Notes: generated from the letters alone by a model not told the origin. 57,498 bases of DNA from a bacterium (GCA_030615855.1 JAUWYL010000005.1:1-57498), one strand, 5' to 3'; shown: positions 1-9,370, numbered from the stretch's first letter. Program-made: numbers and translations.

Positions 1-153
1 TTTGGAATTTCTTTAGATTCCACGAGGGAATGTATTTCTGTATTCAATGTCTTAATCAGGCAATCGCTTATTGATAAAGCAGTATTTAAAGACCTACGTA
101 AGGATGGTCGAGAGATTACCAGTATGATTACTGGCTTAATCAATTCTTTGTAA
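1..153 (+). CDS. four-helix-bundle (S23-type) protein, C-terminal fragment
   Basis: Frame 1 is open from the window edge to a TAA at 151-153 and gives 50 residues ending in a MITGLINSL-like tail. The family of 23S rRNA intervening-sequence proteins (four-helix bundle proteins) typically ends this way, with an EI..M...LI.SL helix. The start lies upstream of the window, so only the last helix or two are visible. The function of the family is unknown. A second, complete member lies at 23478-23843, and like this one it adjoins repeat-rich intergenic DNA. The assignment rests on the tail pattern and the paralogue. Confidence 0.6.
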   Translation, partial: FGISLDSTRECISVFNVLIRQSLIDKAVFKDLRKDGREITSMITGLINSL

Positions 154-208
154 TTTTTTACTGTAAACTGTAAACTGGTTACTGTAAACTACCGAGTGAT
201 AACGAGGT
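154..208 (+). repeat. intergenic TTACTGTAAACT repeat ending in a GAGG leader
   Basis: This short gap is built from repeated ACTGTAAACT and GGTTACTGT units followed by a CCGAGTGATAACGAGGT-like end. The same composite (ACTGGTTACTGT units, then CCGA..., then GAGG) precedes genes at 43868, 46382 and near 57424. The terminal GAGG serves as Shine-Dalgarno for the gene at 214. Confidence 0.65.
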
Positions 209-213
209 ATGAA

Positions 214-1113
214 ATGGCAGTAGATATTAAAAAGGTCCTTAGCAGTTTGAAGGAGAGAAAAGAGACCATGCTCGTCTGGGGATTGGGAGTCGTTGCCCTC
301 TCTCTAGGGGTTTTTATCCTCATCGGTTATATCAGAGGGGTCTCCCCTCCTCCCATCTTGGAGGTGGTTGTCAGAAGAAAGAAACCCCTGAAAAGCAAGG
401 AAGAGATCATTGCCCAGCTCAAGGAGGCCCAGAAGATACCTCCCTTTGTTGACTATCACCATATCCTGACCAAAAACCTCTTCATGCAGTCCAGAATGGC
501 CCGGATTGAAGGGGAGAGGATAGTAGGAGTAGGGGGTTTTGTCCTGAAGGGGATCATAGAGAGACCGGAAACGAGAAGAATCGCCGCCCTCATTCAGGAT
601 CCAGGAGGCAAGGCCCATATTGTGGAGGCTGGCCAGATGATTGGCACCAGTGAAGTGAAGGTAATGGCCATTGACTTCAAGAACCAGAGCGTGGCCCTCA
701 TGGGCAAGGGCTGGAAGAAGCCCCAGGTCATCAGGCTGGCCAGAGAAGCCCTGGGAGAGAAGGCCCTGATCACCTTCCGGCCGAGCGAAAAGAAGAAAGA
801 AGTAGAAAAGCCAAAGGAGGTCACAGGGGAGGAGGCGAAGAAGGCCATGGATGCTGCAAAACGGGCCATGAGTGAGGCCGACTCCAGCATTGTCGATGCC
901 TCTACGGCAACAGATACCTCGGAAGCCATAGAGGAAAGGGACGTTGCTAAAAAGAAGTTAGAGGAGGCTCAGGAAGCATATCTCACCAAGGACTATGCTA
1001 CAACGAGGGATCTGGCTCTTGAGGCGGAGAAGCTGGCCAAGGAAGCAGTGGAATTAGTGGAGGAAGCCGAGACAGAGGCAGAAGAAGAGGAAGAGGAGGA
1101 AGAAGAGGAATAA
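214..1113 (+). CDS. GspC/PilP-like inner-membrane protein with acidic tail
   Basis: The protein has 299 residues. It has a short cytoplasmic N-terminus, one membrane segment near residues 20-40, and a periplasmic part. Residues 105-166 (FVLKGIIE through VEAGQMIG to ALMGKG) match the homology-region fold of GspC of type II secretion and PilP of type IV pili, which links the inner-membrane platform to the secretin. The C-terminal third is alanine- and glutamate-rich, probably helical, and ends in a run of glutamates. I chose the ATG at 214 over an upstream GTG at 196 because GAGGT (204-208) sits at the right distance. The secretin at 7197 is a plausible partner. No ATPase or pseudopilin genes are seen here, so pilus versus secretion cannot be decided. 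Confidence 0.6.
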   Translation: MAVDIKKVLSSLKERKETMLVWGLGVVALSLGVFILIGYIRGVSPPPILEVVVRRKKPLKSKEEIIAQLKEAQKIPPFVDYHHILTKNLFMQSRMARIEGERIVGVGGFVLKGIIERPETRRIAALIQDPGGKAHIVEAGQMIGTSEVKVMAIDFKNQSVALMGKGWKKPQVIRLAREALGEKALITFRPSEKKKEVEKPKEVTGEEAKKAMDAAKRAMSEADSSIVDASTATDTSEAIEERDVAKKKLEEAQEAYLTKDYATTRDLALEAEKLAKEAVELVEEAETEAEEEEEEEEEE

Positions 1114-1137
1114 AAGTGTGGAGAAAGGAGTAAAATC

Positions 1138-2355
1138 ATGATGAAGAAAATAGTATCAGGAGTTTTATTAATTCTATGGAGCCTTTTATTGAATGTTGCT
1201 ATTTTTGGAGCAGGGGAGGTAGTCGTCGTACCTGCCAGCCTGGATCACTTCTCGGTAACGGCACCCAGTGAGGTTACTGCGGGAAAGCTCTTCCCAGTAA
1301 CCATTACTGCTTGTGATTCCTTCGGGAATATAGTCACTGACTACCGCCTCTCTGGTAAGGGAGTGAAGATAACCACCAGCGGGATGGGGAAGATTGTCCC
1401 AGAGAGGATCGCTCCCTTAGAATTTAAGGATGGGGTAGCTCAGGTGAGCCTCACCTATGATCGGGCGCAGGATATCCTTTTCATCTCTACTGAGATAGAA
1501 GGGAAGGCCAGGGGGAGGAGCAATACCATAACCGTCCTTCCCTCCAAACTGGATCATTTTGTGCTTACCGTTCCCAGGGAGGCCAGGGCAGGGCAGGAGT
1601 TTACCATCTTCATCAGTGCCCGGGATGCCTTTGGGAATATTATCTCTGATTATTCCAGTAGAGGAAAGGAGCTCTCCCTCTTCGCTTCTGGGGAGGGGAG
1701 ACTCAATCCCTCCAAGGTAGAAGTTACCCAATTTAAAGAAGGGGTTACTTCCCTTAACCTCACCTACAATAAAGCTCAGAAGATCACCCTCACCTGTAAG
1801 GAGGAGGGAGAGAAGGCAGAAGGGGTTTCTTCTTCTCTGACCGTAAGGCCAGGGGTTTTCGATCACTTCCTCTTATCCTGTGCTCCTTCTGCCCGAGCCG
1901 GGAAAAGCTTCGAAGCCACCATTACTGCCTGTGATTCCTTCGGGAATGTGGTGACTGACTATCAAGCCACAGGGAAGGGAGCCCTTCTTTCCGTAACAGG
2001 AAGCGGAAAGCTCAATCCTTCCCAGATTCCTGCCTCTCAGTTTATAGATGGAGCGGCCAAGGTCAAGCTCTCCTATGACAGAGCAGAACCCATCACCATT
2101 AGTGCTAAGGAGGCTGTTCTAAAAGCAAGACCGGAGGTAAAAGAGGGGGTTTCCATCACTGTGGCAGGAAGGGAAGTCATGGTTGAGAGGATAGATGGGA
2201 TCAATGGCTGGGCCTACATCAGGGATGAGATAAGGTATGTCAACATCAGGATGGATAGCGATGTTCAAGATGTCTGGAGGGAGGTTCCCAGGGAAAAAAC
2301 CCCGGAGACCTACCAAGCCATTCAGAAACTCTTGAGGAAGAGAGGAGCTCAGTGA
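1138..2355 (+). CDS. secreted protein with three Ig-like repeats
   Basis: The protein has 405 residues with an N-terminal signal peptide (basic MMKK, then a hydrophobic core to about residue 25). Three tandem domains of about 100 residues start near residues 34, 136 and 241. Each opens with a (S/K/V)xDHF motif followed by AGK.F and a DSFGN(I/V)VTDY-like strand, which is characteristic of invasin/intimin-type bacterial Ig-like repeats. The last 70 residues are not part of a repeat and could contact another envelope protein. AAAGGAG lies just upstream, and ATGs at 1138 and 1141 are equally possible starts. Its stop overlaps the next start as GTGA, so it is translated with the TPR-AMIN protein. 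A structural or adhesive envelope role is inferred. Confidence 0.65.
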   Translation: MMKKIVSGVLLILWSLLLNVAIFGAGEVVVVPASLDHFSVTAPSEVTAGKLFPVTITACDSFGNIVTDYRLSGKGVKITTSGMGKIVPERIAPLEFKDGVAQVSLTYDRAQDILFISTEIEGKARGRSNTITVLPSKLDHFVLTVPREARAGQEFTIFISARDAFGNIISDYSSRGKELSLFASGEGRLNPSKVEVTQFKEGVTSLNLTYNKAQKITLTCKEEGEKAEGVSSSLTVRPGVFDHFLLSCAPSARAGKSFEATITACDSFGNVVTDYQATGKGALLSVTGSGKLNPSQIPASQFIDGAAKVKLSYDRAEPITISAKEAVLKARPEVKEGVSITVAGREVMVERIDGINGWAYIRDEIRYVNIRMDSDVQDVWREVPREKTPETYQAIQKLLRKRGAQ

Positions 2356-3656
2356 CTAAGAAACTGACCGTTGTTTTACTCGCTATTCTCCTTTCATTAT
2401 CCCTTCTTTCCAGTGAGTCATCCTCTCAGGAAATAGTCCGTCCGTCAGAGACGGCCGGATGGAAGGAGGACATCCTCATCCTTCTCAAGGTTGTCAAGAC
2501 TGTGGGAGATTATAAAGACCTTGTGGAACTCATCGAAGTTGCTCCTTCCCTGAAGGAGGACCCGGAAATAAGGAAAGCCTATATCACTTTTGCTCCTAAA
2601 GGGATGAGTCCCCCCAGCTGGGCAAGGGAAGAGAGGGTAGAAAAGGTAAAGGCCAAGAGAGTAGCAAAGGTGGAAGAGATTAAGGAGCCTGAAGAAAAGC
2701 GGGAGATAGAGATACCAAAGAAGATTGCAGTAGAAGTTAAAGAAGAAGCCCGGCCCCTGACAAAAGAAAAGAAGAAAGAAGTCAGGAAGCACTACCTGAT
2801 AGGAAAGAGATACTACAATGCCAAGGAGGATAGGAAAGCCATTGAGGAATTTAAAAAGGCGCTTGCCTTAGATCCTACCTACAAGAAAGCAATTAGATAT
2901 CTCTCCGAGAGCCACTATCACCTGGGAAGTAAGTATTATAGAGATAAGGATTATGGAAAGGCCATGGCAGAGTTTGAGAAAGCCCTGACTAAGAACCCCG
3001 AGCATAAGAAGGCCAAAGAATACTTCGCTAAATCACAAGCAAGAATAGAAGAAAAAGAGGAAAGGGCTCGGGCAGAAGAAGCGCGAAGGATTGCTCAGGA
3101 GGTAGGGGAACAGAAGAAACCCCTTGAGGTAGAGGAGAGACCCCCAATAGAGGTTATTAAGGAAGAGCCGGAAATAGAATCCCTTGAGAAAGTCGAAGTA
3201 GTGACTGAAGGTCCTCCAGAGAAGATTGTGGTTGCTAAGGAAGTTCCAGTTAAGAAGAAAGAACTCAAAGTGGAGATTGAGGAAGAATTGGGAGTAAGAC
3301 CCACTCCACTTCCCAAAGGAGCCAAGGTTATCCACTCTACAGATGTGGTTAGCGGGGTGAAGGCAGAAATGGTTGAAGGAAAAATGAGGGTAACCATCAC
3401 CCTTTCTGGCGAGAGGAAGTATACGGTATCTGAGAGGGGGCGACCACCTGCCATAGTCATCGACATCCCCCATACCATAAATGCTGTCTTTCCCGGAAGG
3501 GTAATGGTCAATCAGGGAGGGGTGAGAACGGTCGAGGTAATTCAGCATCGCGCGGTCCCCTTCGATGGAACACGAGTAATAATAAGGCTCTCCCGCTTTA
3601 AGGAATACGAGGTAAAGAGCAAAGAAAACGAAATCCATGTTGAGTTTGAGGAATGA
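2352..3656 (+). CDS. TPR and AMIN domain periplasmic protein
   Basis: The protein has 434 residues with a signal peptide in the first 25. A charged, lysine/glutamate-rich linker leads to two TPR units at about 144-225 (RYYNAKEDRKAIEEFKKAL and its partner). A long acidic low-complexity stretch follows, and then a C-terminal AMIN domain at about 326-434. AMIN domains bind peptidoglycan and are typical of PilQ secretins and AmiC amidases, and the secretin at 7197 also has one. The GTG start overlaps the previous stop (GTGA). It probably helps to position the secretin complex in the cell wall, which is inferred from domain sharing and proximity. Confidence 0.7.
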   Translation: MTKKLTVVLLAILLSLSLLSSESSSQEIVRPSETAGWKEDILILLKVVKTVGDYKDLVELIEVAPSLKEDPEIRKAYITFAPKGMSPPSWAREERVEKVKAKRVAKVEEIKEPEEKREIEIPKKIAVEVKEEARPLTKEKKKEVRKHYLIGKRYYNAKEDRKAIEEFKKALALDPTYKKAIRYLSESHYHLGSKYYRDKDYGKAMAEFEKALTKNPEHKKAKEYFAKSQARIEEKEERARAEEARRIAQEVGEQKKPLEVEERPPIEVIKEEPEIESLEKVEVVTEGPPEKIVVAKEVPVKKKELKVEIEEELGVRPTPLPKGAKVIHSTDVVSGVKAEMVEGKMRVTITLSGERKYTVSERGRPPAIVIDIPHTINAVFPGRVMVNQGGVRTVEVIQHRAVPFDGTRVIIRLSRFKEYEVKSKENEIHVEFEE

Positions 3657-4159
3657 TTAAGAAGATAGTAACTCTCTTTTTTATAATCGCTTTTATGGTG
3701 GGCACCCTCTGGGCAGAGGAGTCCATAGAACTGGAGATTAATTGTCCTGAAGAAACTAAAGACTCTCCAACTTCAGTGATTGAGATAATAGAAGAGGGGG
3801 AGATTTCAGAAGAGGAGCCAGTGGAAAAGGAGAAGAGGGAGAGTAGCCCCCTTCAGTTAAAGAAGAAATCCTCCTATCCCAAACTCCCTCTTTTGGAGCC
3901 CCTTCCCCTCTCTGGAATGAAGGCCAATAAAAAGATTATCTCCCGCCTGCTTAAAGATTTGAAGAGCAAAAACCCCGCCCTCCGCTGTTGGGCAGCAAGG
4001 AGCCTGGGAGAACTGGATATCCAGAAGGAGCGAGGCAAGGCAATAAGGGCTCTCAGAAAGGCCTTTAGGAAGGAAAAGCATCCTCAGGTAAAGGAAGCAA
4101 TAAAGGAGGTACTATTGAAATTAGAGGGCGAACTCCCAGAAACGAAGGCCTTTCTATGA
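3653..4159 (+). CDS. exported HEAT-repeat protein
   Basis: The protein has 168 residues. It starts with a signal peptide (MIKKIV, hydrophobic core, WAEE cleavage region), followed by an acidic, disordered-looking stretch to about residue 85. Residues 95-160 contain HEAT-like helices with the typical AARSLGEL and VKEAIKEVL patterns of PBS-lyase/HEAT proteins. Such repeats bind other proteins. The start overlaps the preceding stop (ATGA) and its own stop overlaps the next start, so it sits inside a tightly coupled envelope operon. No enzymatic motif is seen, and a scaffold role is inferred. Confidence 0.6.
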   Translation: MIKKIVTLFFIIAFMVGTLWAEESIELEINCPEETKDSPTSVIEIIEEGEISEEEPVEKEKRESSPLQLKKKSSYPKLPLLEPLPLSGMKANKKIISRLLKDLKSKNPALRCWAARSLGELDIQKERGKAIRALRKAFRKEKHPQVKEAIKEVLLKLEGELPETKAFL

Positions 4160-5061
4160 GATTAAAAAGAATACTACTCTTAGGTCTAATCTTCTCATTG
4201 ATTCAGACTTCAGCCTTACTTGCCCGAGTAGGCGATAGGCCCATGCCTGTAGGAGCCAGAGCTACCGGGATGGGGGGAGCCTTTGTCGCTGTGGCAGATG
4301 ATGCCTATGCCGCCTACTACAACCCAGCAGGGCTATCTCAGTTAAAGAGAAGAGAAGGAACAGTCACCTCTCTGGTAGATATGTCGACCAGAAATAAGTA
4401 CTTAGATTACGATGACATCGTCATCTATGCTAACCCAGATGAGAGGTATGGAGCCTGGGCAGGATGGTTTGTGGATAGCGGCTCACATCAGAAAGGAGCG
4501 AAGAAGCCAGAGTACTGGTACTGCTATTCCTATGGCAAGGAGGTTTTAAGGGGCCTCTCCTTGGGGGGCAACCTGCGCTATGTCTGGGGTAAAACCCGCC
4601 ATCCCAATGTGAGCGACCACGCTGGAGCCCTCGATCTCGCCCTTCTTTACCGTCCTGTTAGATGGTTTTCTGCTGGCTTCTTAATTCAGGATGTGAATGA
4701 GCCTGAGCATTGGAATGAGGAGTATGATATTAACTTTCGACCGGGAGTCGCCTTCCGTCCAGATAAACTGACCGTCATTGCCTGTGACCTATACGATGCT
4801 ACAGGAGAGACGGACGATACCTATCACGATGCCAGTCAGGATGTGAGAGTCGGCGTGGAGAGGTGGATTACAAAGCATAGGTACGTCGCTTTAAGGGGAG
4901 GGGCCTATCATCTTACTTCCCGGTATGAGGCCTATACTGGCGGTTTAGGTCTGAGGTTCGAAATAAATCAGATCGAATATAGGTTTGACTATGCCTACTT
5001 TGCTCACCAAAAAGGAGATGAGGAGGAGAGGCATTACTTGGGTCTTACCTTTGCCTTCTAA
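4156..5061 (+). CDS. PorV/UPF0164-like outer-membrane beta-barrel
   Basis: The protein has 301 residues with a signal peptide ending near residue 24 (LLARVGD). Just after it comes GARATGMGGAFVAVADD followed by YYNPAGL, the hallmark N-terminus of the PorV/PorQ/FadL-like UPF0164 family. The rest alternates short aromatic-rich strands as in a barrel, and the protein ends with phenylalanine (LTFAF), the usual outer-membrane insertion signal. Relatives act as outer-membrane shuttles or channels, and the exact substrate is unknown. It overlaps the HEAT protein by ATGA. A neighbouring GspC-like protein and secretin support an envelope transport context. Confidence 0.75.
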   Translation: MRLKRILLLGLIFSLIQTSALLARVGDRPMPVGARATGMGGAFVAVADDAYAAYYNPAGLSQLKRREGTVTSLVDMSTRNKYLDYDDIVIYANPDERYGAWAGWFVDSGSHQKGAKKPEYWYCYSYGKEVLRGLSLGGNLRYVWGKTRHPNVSDHAGALDLALLYRPVRWFSAGFLIQDVNEPEHWNEEYDINFRPGVAFRPDKLTVIACDLYDATGETDDTYHDASQDVRVGVERWITKHRYVALRGGAYHLTSRYEAYTGGLGLRFEINQIEYRFDYAYFAHQKGDEEERHYLGLTFAF

Positions 5062-5080
5062 GAATTGAACGATAAATAAA

Positions 5081-5500
5081 TTGAGAATATTAATTACAGG
5101 ATTGATAGTGGGAATGACCTTAATGGGAGGTGCCTGCTCTGGGACCCAGTCCAGAGGGAAAGTAATAACCGAGAAGAAAGTACCGGTGGTGAAGATAGGG
5201 AACCTGAAGAAGAACCCTTCGCTCTATTTAGGTAAAACGGTAACTGTAAAAGGGGAATATCGTGGCTGGAAGGCAGAGTGTGGTCCCCCTCCCGTAACTC
5301 GTAGCGATTGGGGAGTAAGGGATGAGACGGGCACCATCTATGTTACCGGGAAGCCAGCTTCTCATCTCGATCCTTATAAAGACATTGGCAGGAAAATTAC
5401 AGTAACCGGAACCTTTCATTTGAAGAAAAATCCCTATGCCCATCTTAAAATAGAGAATATTCCGTATATTAAGGCAGTGAAAATTGAAATAGGGAAATGA
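5081..5500 (+). CDS. lipoprotein with OB-like fold
   Basis: The protein has 139 residues. The N-terminus MRILITGLIVGMTLMGGAC is a lipoprotein signal with Cys19 as the likely lipidated residue. Residues 38-135 read like a small OB-type barrel: KNPSLYLGKTVTVKGEY, a tryptophan and cysteine-containing loop, an RDETGTIYVTG strand and a final strand. The start is a TTG, because no ATG or GTG fits near the signal peptide. That makes the exact start uncertain. OB-like lipoproteins of this type are widespread and mostly uncharacterised. It follows the beta-barrel gene by 19 bp. Confidence 0.6.
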   Translation: MRILITGLIVGMTLMGGACSGTQSRGKVITEKKVPVVKIGNLKKNPSLYLGKTVTVKGEYRGWKAECGPPPVTRSDWGVRDETGTIYVTGKPASHLDPYKDIGRKITVTGTFHLKKNPYAHLKIENIPYIKAVKIEIGK

Positions 5501-5507
5501 GAAGTGA

Positions 5508-5580
5508 ACCCCGTTAGAGATGACAGAATAAATTTAGATGTAAATTACGGTCGCCTTGGGCGACCTATCTCTAACGGGGT
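5508..5580. repeat. short inverted-repeat element carrying a start codon
   Basis: A 14-bp arm ACCCCGTTAGAGAT at 5508-5521 is repeated in perfect inverted orientation at 5567-5580. About 45 bp lie between, including a small hairpin (TCGCCTTGGGCGA). The last bases of the right arm, GGGGT, run into GAAGAAG and so form the GTG start of the protease gene. Related TAACGGG-ended elements occur at 14601-14832 and 47785-47901. It resembles a miniature non-coding mobile element. Confidence 0.75.
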
Positions 5581-7156
5581 GAAGAAGTATTGGATAGGAA
5601 TCATACTATTGGTACTTTTAGTAGCAGTTCCGGTTACTGCTTATTCCGATGCCTGGACATTCATGGTCTATCTCGATGGGGACAATAACTTGGAATCGGC
5701 TGCCATCGATGATTTCTTAGAGATGGCAGAAGTGGGCTCTGATATTAATGTCAATATCATCGTTCAGATGGATCGGGTATCTTTTGAAGTTTTAGATGCT
5801 ATTGGCCAAGGAGCATATGATGACACCAGCTACGGTAATTGGACAACGACAAAGAGGTTTCGTGTTGACTTGGATAGTACCCCGGTTGATAGCGACTCTG
5901 GTTTTATCTCTGATGAGGGTGAGTTGAATATGGGTGATCCCAATACCCTGAGCGACTTTGTAGACTGGGCAACTACCACTTACCCGGCAACCAATTATGC
6001 CCTAATCCTCTGGAATCATGGCGGCGGCTGGAGAGATGCGATAAAGGCTAAGGGGCTGAATAAAGATGCAATAAAGGCCATCTGCTGGGATGAGACAGAT
6101 AATGCCGATTGCCTCTATATGAATGAGGTGAAGAGCGCTCTCCTGAATATTACAGAGCATATGCACCTCATTGGCTTCGATGCCTGCCTGATGGGAATGA
6201 TAGAGGTTGCCCATCAGATATATAGTTATGGAAGCGTTATGGTTGGTTCTGAAACGATTGAGCCCAATGATGGCTGGCCATATGATACCATCCTCAGTGC
6301 AACCAATGGTTTAGTGAAAAATCCAAACTGGACAGCGAATCAACTGGGTGACTGGATAGTAGATACTTATATAGCCCAGACTGCTGCTGCATATAAAACT
6401 CAGTCAGCCATAGACCTTACAAAGATTAACGCCCTAGCCAGCGCTGTGGATAGCTTTGCCCAGGCATTGGGATATGACTCGGATATAGCAAACGCCCGGG
6501 CAAATGTTGAGGACTATTATTATCCGGCACATATTGACCTCTATCACTTCGCCTATCTCTGTAAGCAGTATAGTTCTAATTCAACCATCGATTCTCGCGC
6601 CCAGACAGTAATGGATAACGTCACCAGCGCGGTTATTACTGAGGGCCACGGCACTGACCATCCTAACTCTCATGGATTGGCCATCTATTTTCCCTCGACT
6701 GAAGCATCTTACGACAGCGATTATGGCACGCTCAGCATTAACTCTTTCGCTACTACCAATTGGGATGAGTTCTTGAGTAACTATTATAATCAGGTTGCTC
6801 CTCCGGGAGGAGACGGAGGGACAACGGGCACTGGAGGGGGAGGAAGTAGTGGTGGTAAAGTCTGCTTCATCGCTACAGCTGCCTACGGCAGCTACACGGA
6901 TGAGCACGGATTGATTACGGATTCTCACGGATCACCGATCACTGTTTTACAGAAATTCCGGGATGAATATCTCTTGACCAATGCCCCAGGAAGGGCCTTC
7001 GTCTCCTATTACGAAAGGATGAGCCCACCCATAGCAAGATACATTGAGAATAAAGAAGCCTTAAAAGCTATTATAAGATTTTATCTCAAACCAGTAGTCT
7101 GGTTGACTAAGAAAGTAACAAGTAATCCGTCTGTGACGGAAACATTGAACAATTGA
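5579..7156 (+). CDS. clostripain-family (C11) protease with CFI-box C-terminus
   Basis: The protein has 525 residues from the GTG at 5579, which puts a clean signal peptide first (VKKYW, hydrophobic core, VTAYSDA). The longer reading from 5504 would translate the inverted repeat. [14 protein letters not shown] opens the C11 peptidase domain. His147 (ILWNHGGG) and Cys203 (GFDACLMG) form the family's His-Cys dyad, so it should be an active cysteine endopeptidase. Residues from about 395 are a glycine-rich linker, then [10 protein letters not shown], the signature of the CFI-box C-terminal domain found on exported proteins, and a final hydrophobic helical stretch. It is exported and probably processed or anchored through that tail. 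Its place between the barrel and the secretin suggests it could be a substrate or a processing enzyme of that system. Confidence 0.8.
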   Translation: MKKYWIGIILLVLLVAVPVTAYSDAWTFMVYLDGDNNLESAAIDDFLEMAEVGSDINVNIIVQMDRVSFEVLDAIGQGAYDDTSYGNWTTTKRFRVDLDSTPVDSDSGFISDEGELNMGDPNTLSDFVDWATTTYPATNYALILWNHGGGWRDAIKAKGLNKDAIKAICWDETDNADCLYMNEVKSALLNITEHMHLIGFDACLMGMIEVAHQIYSYGSVMVGSETIEPNDGWPYDTILSATNGLVKNPNWTANQLGDWIVDTYIAQTAAAYKTQSAIDLTKINALASAVDSFAQALGYDSDIANARANVEDYYYPAHIDLYHFAYLCKQYSSNSTIDSRAQTVMDNVTSAVITEGHGTDHPNSHGLAIYFPSTEASYDSDYGTLSINSFATTNWDEFLSNYYNQVAPPGGDGGTTGTGGGGSSGGKVCFIATAAYGSYTDEHGLITDSHGSPITVLQKFRDEYLLTNAPGRAFVSYYERMSPPIARYIENKEALKAIIRFYLKPVVWLTKKVTSNPSVTETLNN

Positions 7157-7173
7157 GGATTAAAAAATATAAA
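7145..7173 (+). promoter_or_regulatory. possible sigma70-type promoter before the secretin gene
   Basis: TTGAAC at 7145-7150 and TATAAA at 7168-7173 are separated by 17 bp and lie 24 bp before the secretin start. The -35 box is inside the end of the protease gene. AT-rich DNA makes chance matches likely. Confidence 0.35.
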
Positions 7174-7196
7174 GATGATAGAGGAGGAAAAGAAGA

Positions 7197-9179
7197 ATGA
7201 GGAAGAATTTAAGAAGATGGCTGATTAGTCTAACACTATTGGCGACTCTGAGTTTAGGGATTGGTCTGGCTCTGGCACAGGAAGAAGAGGCATATTCACC
7301 AGAGGAGGTTGTTCCGATTGTCGAACCTGTAGCTCCGGTACCTGTCAAGCCGACCAACGCTGTTCAGAGCATAGAGGTTGTAGATCTGCCGGAGAAGGTG
7401 AGGATTATTATTACTACCACCCAGCCGGCGGAGTATATCATTGGCAAGGTATATAAGCCAAAGATGCTCTATGTGGACATTCTGAATTCGGTGAATGACC
7501 TTCCCAAGAGAAGGTTCCGGGTGAAGAAGGGACCAGTAAAGAGAATCAGGTCCAGTCAGTATCAGGTCCTTCCCACAGAGATCTCAAGAATTGTGGTAGA
7601 CCTTGATAGGTGGGTCAAACACGAGATAGCCAGGGAGGAGAATAAGTTATACTTAGAATTCTATAAGCCAGAAGTTCTGATTGCCAAGGCCCCACCAGAG
7701 GAGAAGGCCCCTCCTGAAGAAGAGAAAGTTCCTCCTGAAGAAGAGGAGAAGGTTCCCCTTCTTGAGGAGAGGCTGATCAGCGTTTCCTTTACTGATGCTC
7801 CCATGTCTGCGGTATTGAGCTTCTTAGCCGAGATGAGTGGCTACAATATCGTGGCCAGCGCTGAAGTAACTGCCGCGACGGTGACCATAACCCTCAAGGA
7901 TGTTCCGGTCATGACCGCCCTGAATACCATCCTGGAGATGCAGGGCCTGTGGTATAAGAAAGAGAAGAATATCATAAGGGTCATGACCATAGGGGAGTTC
8001 CAGGCCACTTTAGCGGTAAAGGCCGATTTAACCCGGGTATTCGTCCTCCAGCATGCCGATGCCGCAGGCTTAGCTGAGGTTCTGAATAGTGTCCTGGGAG
8101 GAGCAGTAATAAAGAAGGTACCCACAAAAGTTAGCCTCCGCGTTACTGAAAAGAGGGCTGGTGAATTCGCGAGAGCCGTTCAAGCCGCGAAGACCCTTCA
8201 TTTTAAGGGGAAGACCTTCGTCATCGCGGATGTGAGGACAAATTCTTTGATCATCACCACCGATGACCCCAGGAACTTCCTGATGCTTGAGAGGCTAATA
8301 AAGGAACTGGATACCGAGATCCCCCAGGTCCTCTTAGAAGTCATGATTGTTGAGGTGACCCTTGGCCCGGATGATACCAATATTGGTCTGCAGTGGGTCT
8401 GGGGAGATGTCAACCTCCCTGGTGGTCTCGATGGGGTGATGCACTGGGATGAGTTCGATGAGGGGACGGTGCCTGGGGTGACCGGAGCTGATACTGAGGA
8501 CCTCTACACTACAGAGCGTGGCCAGTATAAACTCATTCTCTGGAATGAGCATGTCAAAATACTCTTCCAGGCCATGCAGGAGACCCATAAGGTGGATGTC
8601 CTCTCCACTCCCAGGATTCTCACCCTTAACAACCAACCAGCGATGATTCAGGTAGGTTATGAGTATCCCGTGGTCATAGATGATGACTGGGTCTATAAGG
8701 ATATCGGGATAATCCTGAATATTACTCCTAAGATCAATGAGGCGAAGTTTGTCAACCTCAGCCTGAATCAGGAGATCACAGAGATCTATGGAACGAACAT
8801 CTATGGACTTCCCATATTCTCAAAGCGGATCCTAGAGTCCAGTGGCCTGGTGAAGGATGGTTATACCCTGGTTATTGGAGGACTGATCAAGACCTCCAAG
8901 ATAGATGCCGAGTATATGATTCCCTGGTTGGGTAAGATACCGGGATTGGGTTATCTCTTCAAGAGGAAGGAGAAGAGGACGGAGAATGTGGAGATCATGA
9001 TGTTCATCACTCCCTATGTTCTCACCAGCCCGGGAGAAGGGACGAGGGTGTCCAGGAAACAGGCAAGGGACCTCTCCACAGGGAAGGTCTCAGATAAGGA
9101 CATTCGTGTTCCAGAGGCAAAGATCGAGATACCGGAATTAGAAGAGGCCGAGATACCAGAGATAGAAGAGAAGAAGTAG
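7197..9179 (+). CDS. AMIN-domain secretin (PilQ/GspD family)
   Basis: The protein has 660 residues. A signal peptide is followed by a proline-rich stretch, an AMIN domain at about 57-155, and a repetitive PPEE linker. Then come a secretin/TonB short N-terminal domain near 195-270 (SVSFTDAPMSAVLSFLAEMSG), an N1-type ring domain near 278-380 (FVLQHADAAGLAEVLNSVLGG, then RTNSLIITTDD), and the secretin core from about 385. The core shows VDVLSTPRILTLNNQPA and the closing VIGGLIK, PWLGKIPGLGYLF and ITPYVL motifs. Secretins form the outer-membrane gate for type IV pili, DNA uptake or type II secretion. AGGAGG precedes the ATG. The AMIN domain favours the PilQ branch, and the adjacent com genes make a DNA-uptake role attractive, but that is an inference. 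Confidence 0.9.
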   Translation: MRKNLRRWLISLTLLATLSLGIGLALAQEEEAYSPEEVVPIVEPVAPVPVKPTNAVQSIEVVDLPEKVRIIITTTQPAEYIIGKVYKPKMLYVDILNSVNDLPKRRFRVKKGPVKRIRSSQYQVLPTEISRIVVDLDRWVKHEIAREENKLYLEFYKPEVLIAKAPPEEKAPPEEEKVPPEEEEKVPLLEERLISVSFTDAPMSAVLSFLAEMSGYNIVASAEVTAATVTITLKDVPVMTALNTILEMQGLWYKKEKNIIRVMTIGEFQATLAVKADLTRVFVLQHADAAGLAEVLNSVLGGAVIKKVPTKVSLRVTEKRAGEFARAVQAAKTLHFKGKTFVIADVRTNSLIITTDDPRNFLMLERLIKELDTEIPQVLLEVMIVEVTLGPDDTNIGLQWVWGDVNLPGGLDGVMHWDEFDEGTVPGVTGADTEDLYTTERGQYKLILWNEHVKILFQAMQETHKVDVLSTPRILTLNNQPAMIQVGYEYPVVIDDDWVYKDIGIILNITPKINEAKFVNLSLNQEITEIYGTNIYGLPIFSKRILESSGLVKDGYTLVIGGLIKTSKIDAEYMIPWLGKIPGLGYLFKRKEKRTENVEIMMFITPYVLTSPGEGTRVSRKQARDLSTGKVSDKDIRVPEAKIEIPELEEAEIPEIEEKK

Positions 9180-9370
9180 TAGAGATTTCAGCGAACGGTT
9201 GCCTGTATTAGGGGTGTGGATGGGTCGTGAGTAGTGGGTCGGGGATGAGTTGTGTGGATGGGGATATATTCCCCACCCTCACCCCCACAACCCGACTCAC
9301 AACACACAACTCACCCTTATCCCCGATGACTTAAGTAACCCTTCAACGTATAACGTAAAAGGAGGAGTTT
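9180..9370. repeat. intergenic long imperfect hairpin, shared with 54951-55276
   Basis: The gap contains GTGTGGATGGG and GAGTTGTGTGGATGGGGATA units followed by their complements (CCCCACAACCCGAC, CACAACTCACCC), so it can fold into a long imperfect stem. The block near 9250-9315 reappears in reverse orientation near 55065-55120. It ends with AAAGGAGGAG, which gives the lipoprotein gene its ribosome binding site. Confidence 0.65.

Noticed and set aside
5504-5578. Longer start of the clostripain-family gene at 5504
   Set aside because: It would place 25 residues translated from an inverted repeat before the signal peptide; the GTG at 5579 begins directly at the signal sequence.
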